A stretch of DNA of 64,000 nucleotides from Rhizobium sp. BT04. Lineage in GTDB: Bacteria; Pseudomonadota; Alphaproteobacteria; Rhizobiales; Rhizobiaceae. The stretch spans positions 4,612,375-4,676,374 of the forward strand of contig NZ_CP125652.1 of NCBI RefSeq assembly GCF_030053135.1, given 5' to 3'. This document shows positions 46,383 through 55,987 of this stretch, piece after piece. The notes under the pieces are model-generated. The model searched no databases. It was not told the DNA's origin and worked only from the letters and a program-made list of their open reading frames with translations. The position numbers and the translations under genes are program-made. Each line of letters begins with the position of its first letter. Position 1 is the first letter of the stretch.

Positions 46383-46847
46383 TCAGGCGCTCCTTACATT
46401 CTTTTTGTTGAGCGCGGCAACGTCGAGGGCGACCGGCTGCTGGGCTTCATGGGGATGGTTGGAGCCGGCGTAAACGCGCAGGTTCTTCATCTGGCGACGG
46501 CCGAGCGGGCCGCGCGGAACCATGCGTTCGACGGCCTTTTCGAGGACGCGCTCCGGGAAGCGGCCTTCGATGATCTGGCGCGCGGTGCGTTCCTTGATGC
46601 CGCCGGCAAAACCGGTGTGCCAGTAGTAGACCTTGTCGGAATACTTCTTGCCGGTGAAAACCACCTTGTCGGCATTGATGACGATGACGTTGTCGCCGTC
46701 GTCAACGTGGGGCGTGAAGGTTGCCTTGTGCTTGCCGCGCAGGCGCATAGCGATGATGGAAGCGAGACGGCCAACGACCAGCCCTTCGGCGTCGATGATC
46801 ACCCACTTCTTCTCCACCTCTGCAGGCTTCTGGGAGAAGGTTGCCAT
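46383..46847 (-). CDS. rplM: 50S ribosomal protein L13
   Basis: A 154-residue protein with L13 motifs [36 protein letters not shown] and [20 protein letters not shown]. It is an early assembly protein of the large subunit. The start at 46847 is the standard L13 start; the frame extends to 46991 without support. It is coupled to rpsI. Confidence 0.98.
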   Translation of the reverse strand: MATFSQKPAEVEKKWVIIDAEGLVVGRLASIIAMRLRGKHKATFTPHVDDGDNVIVINADKVVFTGKKYSDKVYYWHTGFAGGIKERTARQIIEGRFPERVLEKAVERMVPRGPLGRRQMKNLRVYAGSNHPHEAQQPVALDVAALNKKNVRSA

Positions 46848-46931
46848 AGTGAATACTCTCTTTTGGGACCCTTGGCCCGAGGGCTTGAAGGGCGTTTCTT
46901 GTTGCTTGGATTGACAGGCTTGCGGCATGCC

Positions 46932-46958
46932 AAAAAGAAAGCAGCCCGGACAGGCTGC
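46932..46958 (-). terminator. Terminator-like hairpin upstream of rplM
   Basis: On the minus strand GCAGCC-TGTCCG-GGCTGC is followed by TTTCTTTTT. It lies between the LysR gene and rplM, both on this strand, and may end the LysR transcript or act as a leader attenuator for rplM. Confidence 0.55.
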
Positions 46959-47161
46959 GTTCTGGGGCGGTGTATAGAGGGAATGTGACATTGGGTCAAT
47001 ATCGACTTTCCCGAGGGTTGGAAAAATACGTAAGTGAAAACAATTGGTTAGGTGTACGGTATTATGTTACCACACATTTGTCGGCTGAAGATCTGCCGTG
47101 CCTGACGCTTTTCTCGCCCCCTGCAGGGTTTGAAAGAGCACGCCACGGTCGAAAGCGGCGG

Positions 47162-48040
47162 CTAATCTTTGAACGCGCGCAGGCATGTCATCATTTCGCG
47201 AAGGCCGCGTGTCAGATGTTTGTCGCGGCGCAGAACCATGCCCAGGCGGCGCGTGAGCTTAGGCTGCAGCGATGACGTCGTCACCAGGCCGGCGCGGTCG
47301 CGCTTCAGCGCCAGCCCCGGCAGGATCGACCAGCCGAGGCCGACGGCCACCAGTTCCTTGATCGCCTCGATGCTGCCGAACTCCATCGCCGGCCGGATAC
47401 CGGTGTCCGGTGCGGTCAGCCATGCATCGATTGCCCGCCTCGTATTGCCGCCCTCATAAAGCAGCAATGTCCTGTCACGCATGAAGGCGGCGTCCGGTCC
47501 GCCGTCGGGGATCAGGCTGCCAGCGGGAGCAACGGCCAGCAACTCCTCCTCGTAGAACGGTTCGATCTCGAAGTTGCGCCCCGAGGCCGGCAGGGCAACG
47601 ACGGCGATGTCGAGGCTGTTGGCCTCCAGATCACGCAGCACGTCGTCGGCATCGCCGATGCGCACGGTGATTTCGAGGCCGGGCATGGATTTTCTGGCGG
47701 CGGCAATGGCACGAGGAAGCAGGTGGATCGACGCCGTGCCGCCGCTGCCGATGCGCACGCGGCCGCTGGCGCCATCCCTGTAGGGCATCATCGCTTCTTC
47801 CGCCGCCGCCGATTCCTGCAGCAGTCGCCTTGCATGCGCGAGCAGGTCGAGACCTGCGGCGGTCGGCTGCGCTCGCCGCCCGACACGCTCGATCAGCCGG
47901 ACGCCGAGCCGCTGCTCGAGCCCCTTGACCTGCAGGCTGACGGCCGGTTGCGTCAGTCCTTCCCTGTCGGCGGCGGCCGTAAAGCTTCCGAGATCGGCGA
48001 CGTTGACGAAGGTTGCGAGTTGATCGAGGTTCAGCGCCAT
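47162..48040 (-). CDS. LysR-family transcriptional regulator
   Basis: A 292-residue protein: N-terminal winged helix (LDQLATFVNVADLGSFTAAA, LTQPAVSLQVKGLEQRLGV) and a C-terminal effector-binding domain (SGRVRIGSGGTASIHLLPRA, ELVAVGLGWSILPG). The ATG at 48040 fits the normal LysR start; the frame is open to 48286. It is divergent from a DUF1127 gene 94 bases away, a likely target. The effector is unknown. Confidence 0.92.
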   Translation of the reverse strand: MALNLDQLATFVNVADLGSFTAAADREGLTQPAVSLQVKGLEQRLGVRLIERVGRRAQPTAAGLDLLAHARRLLQESAAAEEAMMPYRDGASGRVRIGSGGTASIHLLPRAIAAARKSMPGLEITVRIGDADDVLRDLEANSLDIAVVALPASGRNFEIEPFYEEELLAVAPAGSLIPDGGPDAAFMRDRTLLLYEGGNTRRAIDAWLTAPDTGIRPAMEFGSIEAIKELVAVGLGWSILPGLALKRDRAGLVTTSSLQPKLTRRLGMVLRRDKHLTRGLREMMTCLRAFKD

Positions 48041-48134
48041 ACCAAAGATTTTCTTATGGAGATTATAATATCCATAAGCTTCCTTCATGAGAATTTCCAG
48101 CCCATCCTTCGCGTGTTGAAGAAAGGTAGAAGAG

Positions 48135-48365
48135 ATGGCCATGGAAATGAGCGAAACCCTTGAGACGTCTCGCGATATCGTTCGATCGAAAATTCGCCGG
48201 GCGGCGCGCTGGGGCCTGCGGCTGCTGGCGGCCATCGAGCATCGCCTGGAAAAGCGCCGCAGCCGCCGCACGCTTTGCGAACTCACCGACGACGAGCTTT
48301 GCGATGTCGGCCTGACCCGTGCCGAGGCGAAGGCCGAGATATCGAAATCCTGGTTCTGGTCCTGA
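48135..48365 (+). CDS. DUF1127 protein
   Basis: A 76-residue basic protein ending in the DUF1127 motif LCELTDDELCDVGLTRAEA. Starts at 48135 and 48141 are both possible. Related small Arg-rich proteins in alphaproteobacteria affect phosphate and carbon metabolism or RNA turnover; no specific role is claimed here. It is divergent from the LysR gene. Confidence 0.85.
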   Translation: MAMEMSETLETSRDIVRSKIRRAARWGLRLLAAIEHRLEKRRSRRTLCELTDDELCDVGLTRAEAKAEISKSWFWS

Positions 48366-48462
48366 CTGCCGCCGCCGCGGAAAGAGCGGATCCTGCTCGA
48401 AATTGCCAGCGCCTTGTGGCAAAACGTTTGCTTGAAATCGAGCGAGCGCAGGGAGCAGCATC

Positions 48463-49287
48463 ATGGCCGAAATCGTATCCTTCCCGGACACAGACAGGGC
48501 GAATGGATTGCTGCTCCGCTCGCTGCGTGACGGCGTGCTGCGCCTGGTGCTCAACGACCCGCCTGCCAATGCGCTTTCGATCGCGCTTCTCGAAGCGCTG
48601 ATGGCCGAGCTTGAGAAGGCCGGATCGGATGCGGGTGTGCGCGTCGTCGTCATCGCCTCGATCGGCAACGTCTTTTCCGCCGGCCATGATCTGAAGGAGC
48701 TCACCGCCCATCGCGCCGATGAAGATCAGGGAGCTGCTTTCTTCGAGAGAGCCTTCCGGCTCTGCGCCGATCTGATGCTGAAGATTGCGCATCTGCCGAA
48801 GCCCGTCATCGCCGAGATCGACGGTCTGGCAACGGCGGCCGGCTGCCAGCTCGTCGCCTCCTGCGATCTGGCGATCTGCACCGACACTTCGACATTCTGC
48901 ACGCCGGGCGTCAATATCGGCCTGTTCTGTTCGACGCCGATGGTGGCCGTCTCCCGTGCCGCGCATCGCAAGCAGGCGATGGAAATGCTGCTGACCGGCG
49001 AGACGATCGATGCCTCGACCGCCAAGGATTTCGGCCTCGTCAACCGCATCGTACCGAAGCAGTATCTGGCGCAGGTGGTTTTTAAATATGCGGCGGTGAT
49101 AGCCAGCAAGTCGCCGCTGATCCTGAAGATCGGCAAGGAGGCCTTCAATCGCCAGCTCGAACTGCCGGTCGAGGCGGCCTATGATTATGCCGCCAAAGTG
49201 ATGGTCGACAACATGCTGACGCAGGATGCGCAGGAAGGCATCGGCGCCTTTCTCGGCAAGCGCAAGCCGGCATGGAAAGGCGAATGA
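48463..49287 (+). CDS. Crotonase-fold protein (enoyl-CoA hydratase-like, ECHDC3 type)
   Basis: A 274-residue protein with a crotonase fold: oxyanion loop GNVFSAGHDLKEL (about 66-78) and IDGLATAAGCQLVASCDLAI. In enoyl-CoA hydratases two glutamates catalyse, in GGGCELA and in FGQPE. Here the matching positions are Gln (AGCQLV) and Gly (FCTPGV), so hydratase activity is doubtful, as in the ECHDC3 group. It is convergent with the EamA gene, one base between the stops. Its real substrate is unknown. Confidence 0.87.
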   Translation: MAEIVSFPDTDRANGLLLRSLRDGVLRLVLNDPPANALSIALLEALMAELEKAGSDAGVRVVVIASIGNVFSAGHDLKELTAHRADEDQGAAFFERAFRLCADLMLKIAHLPKPVIAEIDGLATAAGCQLVASCDLAICTDTSTFCTPGVNIGLFCSTPMVAVSRAAHRKQAMEMLLTGETIDASTAKDFGLVNRIVPKQYLAQVVFKYAAVIASKSPLILKIGKEAFNRQLELPVEAAYDYAAKVMVDNMLTQDAQEGIGAFLGKRKPAWKGE

Positions 49288-49288
49288 G

Positions 49289-50125
49289 TCACGCCAGTTT
49301 CAGAACCAGCCCGCCGATCGCGATAACGACGCCGGCGACGTAGCGCCAGATGCTGGCTTTTTCCTTGAAGACGGTGATCGAGATCACCAGCGCAAAGAGG
49401 ATCGCGGTTTCGCGCAGGGCCGCGACGGTCGCGACTGGGGCTTTTGTCATCGCCCAAAGCGCCAGCCCGTAGGAAGCGATCGAGCCGGCGCCGCCGATGA
49501 GGCCGCGCCACCAGTTGCGACGGACGTGACGCGCCACGGCGAATGCGCCGCGCTGGGAGGCCGCCCAGGAAAACAGCAGCACCGGCGGCAGCAGCGACAT
49601 CCACAAAGTGTAGGAAACCGCATTGCCGGAGATACGTGCGCCGATGCCGTCGACATAGGTGTAGCTGGCGATGACGCAGGCATTGGCAAGCGAAAGCAGG
49701 ACGGCGCGGCTGCTGCCGCGCCGCGCCTCCAGCGCGAGTGTCAGGACGCCGGCGCAGATCGTCATCGTCCCCGCGAGAGCGCCGGCGGAAAGATTTTCTT
49801 TCAGGATGAAGCCGCTTGTCGCGGCGATCAGCAGCGGCGCGCAGCCGCGCATCAGCGGATAGACGAGGCCGATATCGCCGGCCCGATAGGCCGCGGCCAC
49901 CAGTTGGAAATAGGCGAACTGCAGGATGGCCGAGATGCCGATGAACGGCCAGGCCGCGCTGTGCGGCAACGGCAGGAACGCCAGGAACGGCAGTGCTGAA
50001 ACCGCGCCGCCGGCCGAGATCAGCGCCGCATCGAGGGGCTTATCGCTGCCGGCCTTGACGATGGCGTTCCATGTCGCATGCAGCAGTGCGCCGAAGAGAA
50101 CGAGCAGGATGACGTCGAGTGGCAA
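49289..50125 (-). CDS. EamA-family (DMT) transporter
   Basis: A 278-residue membrane protein with ten helices in two EamA repeats (LLHATWNAIVKAGS in the first; ASYGLALWAMTKAPVATVAAL and SIWRYVAGVVIAIGGLVL in the second). Family members export small metabolites or amino acids; the substrate is unknown. It is convergent with the crotonase-like gene. Confidence 0.9.
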   Translation of the reverse strand: MPLDVILLVLFGALLHATWNAIVKAGSDKPLDAALISAGGAVSALPFLAFLPLPHSAAWPFIGISAILQFAYFQLVAAAYRAGDIGLVYPLMRGCAPLLIAATSGFILKENLSAGALAGTMTICAGVLTLALEARRGSSRAVLLSLANACVIASYTYVDGIGARISGNAVSYTLWMSLLPPVLLFSWAASQRGAFAVARHVRRNWWRGLIGGAGSIASYGLALWAMTKAPVATVAALRETAILFALVISITVFKEKASIWRYVAGVVIAIGGLVLKLA

Positions 50126-50602
50126 GGGAGTGAATCCGAAAAAGATCAGGGAGGCGGAAAACGCCTCGCCTTCGGCGTTTCAAATTCCTGAAAAGACAAC
50201 TGAGATTTGCACGAAAATACACGGCGGCGGTCGCGCACGCGGTCATATGTCGAATAGCATTCTTTCAGTATGGAAACAATCGCGGTGTATTGGAGCAATT
50301 TCTACGTGCGCTCGACATGCGTTCAATCCACACGATCGTTTCAACTATGAGATGTTTCTAATGGACGCGGGAACAGACAGAGGTATTATCGCGAACAAAA
50401 AGTGAAAATGCCTTCTGGCGCTAGGCGGACGAACATTCTATGCTGCTGAAATATAGATAATATTCTATAACTTTGACATACTGGAAATTTAAAGCTTCTG
50501 ATTGTGTAATCTCTGGTAAATCGCACTGCGGGATTGAACCCGAGCCTTTCGCAACCGCGAAAGACGTATGGTTCCTGCAGGGCGTCAGGAATGGCGAAAC
50601 CA
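50126..50602. other. Intergenic region of about 480 bases
   Basis: AT-richer than its surroundings, especially 50400-50530. No RNA gene, repeat or reading frame that I can support. It should hold the EamA promoter. Confidence 0.4.
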
Positions 50603-50926
50603 TCAGAGTTGATGATGCGGAACGAAAAGCATCCCGTCAAGGTTGTCGATGCTTTGGCAGTTCAGCACCGGGCAGCGGGGATTGTCTTTCGAGGGGATAT
50701 GTGTCCACTCCGCATAATCGGTCGCATCACAATAATTGCTGTTGCGGACATAGCGATCGTAAAGCGGCAAGCCACGCGGCGACTGGTAACGGAAGATGAC
50801 GGCGCCCTGATTGTGGATGGCGGCGCGCACGCTGGCGCAGCTCATGGTGAGTGGATTGTAGCGCGAAATCGCCAGCGCCGGCGATGCGGCGAGCACAAGC
50901 GTGAGGGCAAGAGCGATTTTTTTCAT
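50603..50926 (-). CDS. Small secreted hypothetical protein
   Basis: A 107-residue protein with a signal peptide (MKKIALALTLVLAASPALA). The mature part has four Cys (MSCASV, NSNYCDATD, NPRCPVLNCQ) likely in disulfides. GAGGA precedes the ATG at 50926; the frame runs to 50947. The spacing of SCASVRAAI and CDATD resembles small rhizobial periplasmic proteins of unknown role. Confidence 0.75.
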   Translation of the reverse strand: MKKIALALTLVLAASPALAISRYNPLTMSCASVRAAIHNQGAVIFRYQSPRGLPLYDRYVRNSNYCDATDYAEWTHIPSKDNPRCPVLNCQSIDNLDGMLFVPHHQL

Positions 50927-51061
50927 CGAATCATCCTCAGAGGGCATCCAATCCTATATACGGGCCAATCATATATACGGAAAAGCCACGCAGCCGGTTT
51001 CACGGAAACGCAAAAAAACTGCGGGCCGTGCCGGATGGCTTTCGGGAATGGAGAAGCGACC

Positions 51062-51490
51062 ATGAACCACGACGCCTATACGGATGACTATCTCGCCGGA
51101 ATCCTGCATTCCGTAAAGACCATCGCGCTGACCGGCGCTTCGCCCAATCCGGCGCGCCCGAGCAACGGCGTCATGGGTTATCTGCTGTCGCGCGGCTACG
51201 AGGTCATTCCCGTCAATCCGGGGCAGGCGGGCAAACAGATCCAGGGCCGCACCGTTTATGCCCGGCTCGCCGACGTTCCAGTGCCGATCGACATGGTCGA
51301 CGTGTTTCGCGCCGCCGAATATCTGGATGGGGTGGTCGAGGAGGCACTGGCGCTGAGGACGTTGCCGCAGATCATCTGGGCCCAGCTTGGCGTCCGGGAC
51401 GACGCGGCTGCCGCAAAGGCCGAGGCTGCCGGCATCAAGGTGGTGATGAACCGCTGCCCGGCAATCGAGTACCCCCGTCTCATTGCCTGA
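51062..51490 (+). CDS. CoA-binding domain protein (YccU-like)
   Basis: A 142-residue protein with a Rossmann CoA-binding fold (VKTIALTGASPNPARPSNGV, then GYEVIPVNPGQAGKQIQG and PQIIWAQLGV). It matches the stand-alone CoA_binding_2 family. The biological role is unknown. The ATG at 51062 follows GGAGAAG. It lies 130 bases ahead of metY on the same strand. Confidence 0.88.
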   Translation: MNHDAYTDDYLAGILHSVKTIALTGASPNPARPSNGVMGYLLSRGYEVIPVNPGQAGKQIQGRTVYARLADVPVPIDMVDVFRAAEYLDGVVEEALALRTLPQIIWAQLGVRDDAAAAKAEAAGIKVVMNRCPAIEYPRLIA

Positions 51491-51619
51491 TCTCATGACC
51501 TGAGTTGCGGTCCGCCGAGACGGGTTTTCCGCCGAACGCCCAAGGGTGAAACGGATCGCGATTAACTTTCGCAAGCGAGAGGCTATGATCCCTCGCGTCA
51601 GCAATAACTGGAGGACGAC

Positions 51620-52903
51620 ATGGCCAAGAACGATCCGGGTTTCAACACGTTGGCGATCCATGCCGGCGCGCAGCCCGATCCGGCGACCGGGGCGCGGGTC
51701 ACGCCGATTTACCAGACGACGGCTTTCGTCTTCAATGATTCCGATCATGCCGCCGCCCTCTTCGGCCTGCAGGCCTTCGGCAACATCTACAGCCGCATCA
51801 TGAACCCGACGCAGGCCGTGCTCGAGGAGCGCGTCGCAGCACTCGAGGGCGGCACGGCAGCACTTGCCGTCGCCTCCGGCCATGCAGCGCAGATGATCGT
51901 CTTCCACACGATCATGCGCCCCGGCGAGAATTTCATCGCCGCCAACCGGCTCTATGGCGGCTCGATCAACCAGTTCGGCCATGCCTTCGAGAATTTCGGC
52001 TGGCAGGTGCGCTGGGCCGATCCCGCCGATCCGGCAAGCTTCGAAAGCCAGATCGACGAGAAGACGCGCGGCATCTTCATCGAAAGCCTGGCCAATCCAG
52101 GCGGCACCTTCGTCGATATCGCCGCGATCGCCGACGTCGCGCATCGCAATGGTCTGCCGCTGATCGTCGACAATACGATGGCGACACCCTATCTCATCCG
52201 CCCGATCGAGCACGGTGCCGATATCGTCGTGCATTCGCTGACGAAGTTTCTCGGCGGCCACGGCAATTCCATGGGCGGCCTCATCGTCGACGGCGGCACC
52301 TTCGACTGGTCGAAGTCAGGCAACTACCCGATGTTGTCGAGCCCGCGGCCGGAATATAACGGCATGGTCCTGCACGCCACCTTCGGCAATTTCGCCTTCG
52401 CGATCGCCGCCCGCGTGCTTGGCTTGCGCGATCTCGGCCCGGCGCTATCGCCCTTCAACGCCTTTCTGATTCTCACCGGCATCGAAACGCTGCCGCTTCG
52501 GATGCAGCGTCACAGCGACAATGCGATCGCCGTCGCAAAATGGCTGAAGGCGCACAGCAAGATCGCCTGGGTGAATTATGCCGGCCTCGACGACGACCCG
52601 AACCACGCGCTGCAGCAGCGATACTCGCCGAAGGGCGCAGGCTCCGTCTTCACCTTCGGCGTCAAGGGCGGCTACGAGGCGGGCAAGACCCTGGTCGAGG
52701 GGCTGGAGCTCTTCTCCCATCTTGCCAATATCGGCGACACCCGCTCGCTCGTCATCCATCCGGCCTCGACGACGCACCGGCAGCTGACCGACGACCAGAA
52801 GATCATCGCCGGCGCCGGGCCCGATGTGGTGCGCCTTTCCGTCGGCATCGAGGACGTCAAGGACATCATCGCCGATCTCGAACAAGCGCTCTCGAAGATC
52901 TGA
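51620..52903 (+). CDS. metY: O-acetylhomoserine aminocarboxypropyltransferase (sulfhydrylase)
   Basis: A 427-residue PLP enzyme of the Cys/Met-metabolism family. The PLP lysine lies in [13 protein letters not shown] (about 208), with the substrate loop [22 protein letters not shown] near the start. Length and sequence fit MetY, which makes homocysteine from O-acetylhomoserine and sulfide; O-succinylhomoserine use cannot be excluded. GGAGGACGAC precedes the ATG. A small cupin gene follows after 14 bases. Confidence 0.92.
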   Translation: MAKNDPGFNTLAIHAGAQPDPATGARVTPIYQTTAFVFNDSDHAAALFGLQAFGNIYSRIMNPTQAVLEERVAALEGGTAALAVASGHAAQMIVFHTIMRPGENFIAANRLYGGSINQFGHAFENFGWQVRWADPADPASFESQIDEKTRGIFIESLANPGGTFVDIAAIADVAHRNGLPLIVDNTMATPYLIRPIEHGADIVVHSLTKFLGGHGNSMGGLIVDGGTFDWSKSGNYPMLSSPRPEYNGMVLHATFGNFAFAIAARVLGLRDLGPALSPFNAFLILTGIETLPLRMQRHSDNAIAVAKWLKAHSKIAWVNYAGLDDDPNHALQQRYSPKGAGSVFTFGVKGGYEAGKTLVEGLELFSHLANIGDTRSLVIHPASTTHRQLTDDQKIIAGAGPDVVRLSVGIEDVKDIIADLEQALSKI

Positions 52904-52917
52904 GATCAGAGGAATCC

Positions 52918-53271
52918 ATGGCGACCACGGCAAAATTCATCCCCTTCAGCATCGATGGTGTCGAGCCCGAGTTCGGCGCCCCGGAAGCTGAGCGGATCAT
53001 CTCCGGCGATCCGCAATTCCGCAGCTGGAATCTCGAGGAGGCCGAAGACGGCCTCTATTCCGGCATCTGGGAGGCGACGCCGGGCAAGTGGCGGATCGTC
53101 TACGAGGAATGGGAATATTTCAGCCTGCTGTCCGGTCATTCGATCGTGACGGAGGAGGGCGGGGAGCCGGTGCATCTGAAGGCGGGCGACCGGATGATCC
53201 TCAGACCCGGCTTCAAGGGAACGTGGGAAGTCGTTGAAACGACTCGCAAGGACTATGTAATCAAGGTTTGA
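52918..53271 (+). CDS. Cupin-domain protein
   Basis: A 117-residue protein with a single cupin barrel (GIWEATPGKWRIVYEEWEYF and LKAGDRMILRPGFKGTWEV), of the DUF861/EutQ-like type. Function unknown; it probably shares the metY transcript, 14 bases downstream. GAGGAATCC precedes the ATG. Confidence 0.88.
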   Translation: MATTAKFIPFSIDGVEPEFGAPEAERIISGDPQFRSWNLEEAEDGLYSGIWEATPGKWRIVYEEWEYFSLLSGHSIVTEEGGEPVHLKAGDRMILRPGFKGTWEVVETTRKDYVIKV

Positions 53272-53504
53272 GCAGCGCGGGCAAACCGACGCTGACGATG
53301 CCGCGCCTGTGTCGCTTTGCGGCGATCAGGGCCTGTTTTTCTGCAAATGACAGCGCTTCTTTGCCGAATAGAACGCTTTTGACCAATCCCATTAATCGGG
53401 CCTACATCGTCAAAATGCTATATCTTATCCGCAGCGCATTGCGGACATGATGTCTCCTGCTGTCTCACAGACATGGTCTTGCAATCGATCTCTCCGGAAT
53501 TTGC

Positions 53505-55634
53505 ATGTCGTCGAATCTTGCGGGTAGGCACGTTCGAACTCAAACCTCTTCCATCGTCGCGACGACGGTCTGCTTCCTGGTCGTCGCCCTCGTGCTGACC
53601 GGCCTTATGGCGCATGTCGTCGTCACGATGACACGGTCGGCAAACGAGATCGATGACGCCAGGGCCAGTCGCGCCGCCGACGCAGCGATCGGAGCGTTCG
53701 TGGCTCGCCTGGGCGCGACAACGACGGACAATGCCGTATGGGACGATGCCTATAGTGCGACCTCATCGCCGACCGCCGCCGATTGGGCCTATGAGAACTG
53801 GGGAAAAACCAGCGCGGATTACCCGCTCTATGACGGCGCGATCGTGATCGGCCCCGACCGGAGTTCGGTCGTCTCCGCCTATGCCAAAGGCAAGCCTTTT
53901 CAGCCGGGCGCGTTTTTCGGCCAGGCCTTTTATGGGCAGATCAATGCTGCTGCCGATCCGGCGAAGGCGCCTGTGGTTAATTTTATCAAGACCGAAAGCG
54001 GTATCGCGCTGATCGCATCGCAGGCGATCCAGCCATTCGAGGCCGCCGGCGAGCTTCCGAAGCTCAGCACGCTGAGCTTCTACAAGGAATTTACATCAGA
54101 AGTTCTCGACGCGCTCTCAAACGAACATGAACTCGAAGGCCTGCACCTCGAGGCGGCGCCAAAGCCGGAATTCCTGAACACGCCGATCAAGGACATGAAG
54201 GGCGCCGTCATCGGCTATCTTGTCTGGCCGAGCAAGGCGCCGGGAAGCACGGTATTTCATCAGGTGACACCTTATGTTGCGGCCTCCGTCGCCATCCTTT
54301 CGCTGTTCCTGGTCGGTGTTCTCCTGGTCGGCGCGTCCGAGGCGCGGCGCCTGCGCCAATTGGCGCAGGCAGCGCTTTTCGAAGCGGGTCATGATAACCT
54401 CAGCGGCCTGTTCAACAGACATGGGCTTCTCGGCCTGCTGGAAGACATCGGGAATTCGGACTCTGCGCCACTCCGGCTCTATCTGGTCGATCTTGACGGC
54501 TTCAAGGCCGTCAACGATGCCTGGGGGCATGCGGTTGGGGACGATTTGATCCGAATGGTCTCGAAGGCGCTGATGGCCTGTCACCCCGAAATTCTTGCCG
54601 CAGGCCGGCTGGGGGGCGACGAATTTGCGCTGGTGCATGTCGGATCCGCCACGTGCGAAGATATGGAAACGACCATCCTGGCGCTGTTTGCCGAGCCCTT
54701 CAAAATCGACGGACGAACAATCGAAGTCGGAGCAAGCATCGGCGCTGCGGTGCGCGACGGAGACGTCGAGCCCTTGGAGCTTCTGCGCAGGGCCGACATG
54801 GCGCTCTACCGTGCCAAGGCAAATGGCAGAGGCCAGGCGGTCGAGTACGCCCCCGAGCTCGACCAGGAGCGCCAACGGGTCGCCGAAATGGAAGGCCGCT
54901 TGAAGGGCGCCATCAAGAGCGGCGCAATCGAAGCCGTTTTCCAGCCGCTCGTCTCCGCCACCACCGGCGCCGTGACCGGCCTGGAAGCGCTGGCGCGCTG
55001 GCGAACCGCAACAGGAAACATCAGTCCGGAGGTTTTCATCCCTCTCGCCGAGCGGTGCGGCCTCATCGATGCGCTCGGTGTTCATATGCTGAGAACATCG
55101 ATCGAGCATGCCAAGAACTGGCCCGATCTGGCATTGTCGGTAAACGTTTCGCCGGTCCAGCTCTGCAATCCCGAATTTGCCGCCGAGGTGATCTCGGTCC
55201 TGCAGGAGCTCGATTTCAATCCGAAGCGCCTGACCTTGGAGATCACCGAAGGCGTTCTGATGACAAATCCGGATCAGGCCCGGCGCTCGATCGACCAGCT
55301 CAAGCGCGTCGGCATCAAGTTCGCACTCGACGACTTTGGCTGCGGCTACGCCAGCATTGGCGCCTTGCGGCAGTTCGGGTTCGATCGCATGAAGATCGAT
55401 CGCTCGCTCGTCTCCGCTCTCGATGAAGGCGCCAATGGCGCCGATGTCCTTCGGGCGACCATTTCGCTGGCGACCGCCTTGCAGATTCCCGTGACCGCAG
55501 AAGGCATCGAGAATAGCCGCCAGGCGGCGATCCTGCGCGAGGCCGGCTGCGATCAGCTTCAAGGCTATCTGATGGGAAGACCGATGTCGGCACACGACAT
55601 ATCCAGCAGGCTGGAAGAAGAGTCGGCCGCATGA
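53505..55634 (+). CDS. Membrane GGDEF-EAL protein with CHASE4-like sensor
   Basis: A 709-residue inner-membrane protein. TM1 (about 17-42), a periplasmic CHASE4-like sensor, TM2 (about 250-275), then a GGDEF domain with an intact RLGGDEFALVH site and an EAL domain with an intact GLEALARW and DDFGCGYAS. Both c-di-GMP synthesis and breakdown are possible. The PilZ-bearing cellulose synthase is one effector present in this window. The ATG at 53505 has only a weak ribosome-binding site. Confidence 0.9.
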   Translation: MSSNLAGRHVRTQTSSIVATTVCFLVVALVLTGLMAHVVVTMTRSANEIDDARASRAADAAIGAFVARLGATTTDNAVWDDAYSATSSPTAADWAYENWGKTSADYPLYDGAIVIGPDRSSVVSAYAKGKPFQPGAFFGQAFYGQINAAADPAKAPVVNFIKTESGIALIASQAIQPFEAAGELPKLSTLSFYKEFTSEVLDALSNEHELEGLHLEAAPKPEFLNTPIKDMKGAVIGYLVWPSKAPGSTVFHQVTPYVAASVAILSLFLVGVLLVGASEARRLRQLAQAALFEAGHDNLSGLFNRHGLLGLLEDIGNSDSAPLRLYLVDLDGFKAVNDAWGHAVGDDLIRMVSKALMACHPEILAAGRLGGDEFALVHVGSATCEDMETTILALFAEPFKIDGRTIEVGASIGAAVRDGDVEPLELLRRADMALYRAKANGRGQAVEYAPELDQERQRVAEMEGRLKGAIKSGAIEAVFQPLVSATTGAVTGLEALARWRTATGNISPEVFIPLAERCGLIDALGVHMLRTSIEHAKNWPDLALSVNVSPVQLCNPEFAAEVISVLQELDFNPKRLTLEITEGVLMTNPDQARRSIDQLKRVGIKFALDDFGCGYASIGALRQFGFDRMKIDRSLVSALDEGANGADVLRATISLATALQIPVTAEGIENSRQAAILREAGCDQLQGYLMGRPMSAHDISSRLEEESAA

Positions 55635-55987
55635 TGGCGTTGCCGGTGACCCCGCGGAGCGGTGACCGGTAACCGCCGACGGAAATTCAAAAGCCTGAAA
55701 CGACATTTTTAGCCACGGCTGCGGCAATCCACCACAGCCATGCGTCAATCTATCCCAATGTTTTTGCTAAGGCTTTGTTAAATCCCGCATTCAATGGAAA
55801 GGCGCCCAGCGCAGTGTTTGACGCATGGCCGCGCATTCGGTTTCAACGGTCAAAAGCCGTCATCAAACTGTAATAATACGCGCCTAGCCCGCCTGATGTG
55901 ACGCGACTTTCAGCGCCCGAGACAATGGACACCCCCGCCATGGCGCTGGTCTCGTCGTTCTTCAAATCCATTAGGGAAGCGCTTCAT
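55635..55987. other. Intergenic region upstream of pstS
   Basis: About 350 bases without a supported gene. It holds the PHO box near its 3' end and a CG-rich hairpin-prone stretch just after the GGDEF-EAL stop. Confidence 0.5.
55857..55874 (+). promoter_or_regulatory. PHO box (PhoB-binding site) upstream of pstS
   Basis: CCGTCAT-CAAA-CTGTAAT: two 7-base direct half-sites spaced by four bases, close to the PhoB consensus CTGTCAT-N4-CTGTCAT. It lies 114 bases before the pstS start. It suggests induction under phosphate limitation. Confidence 0.75.

Noticed and set aside
51491..51619. SAM riboswitch upstream of metY
   Set aside because: The leader is short and I could not match the SAM-II or other SAM-class core motifs.
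54117..55748. A 543-codon open frame antisense to the GGDEF-EAL gene
   Set aside because: It mirrors a certain coding region and has shadow-like composition.
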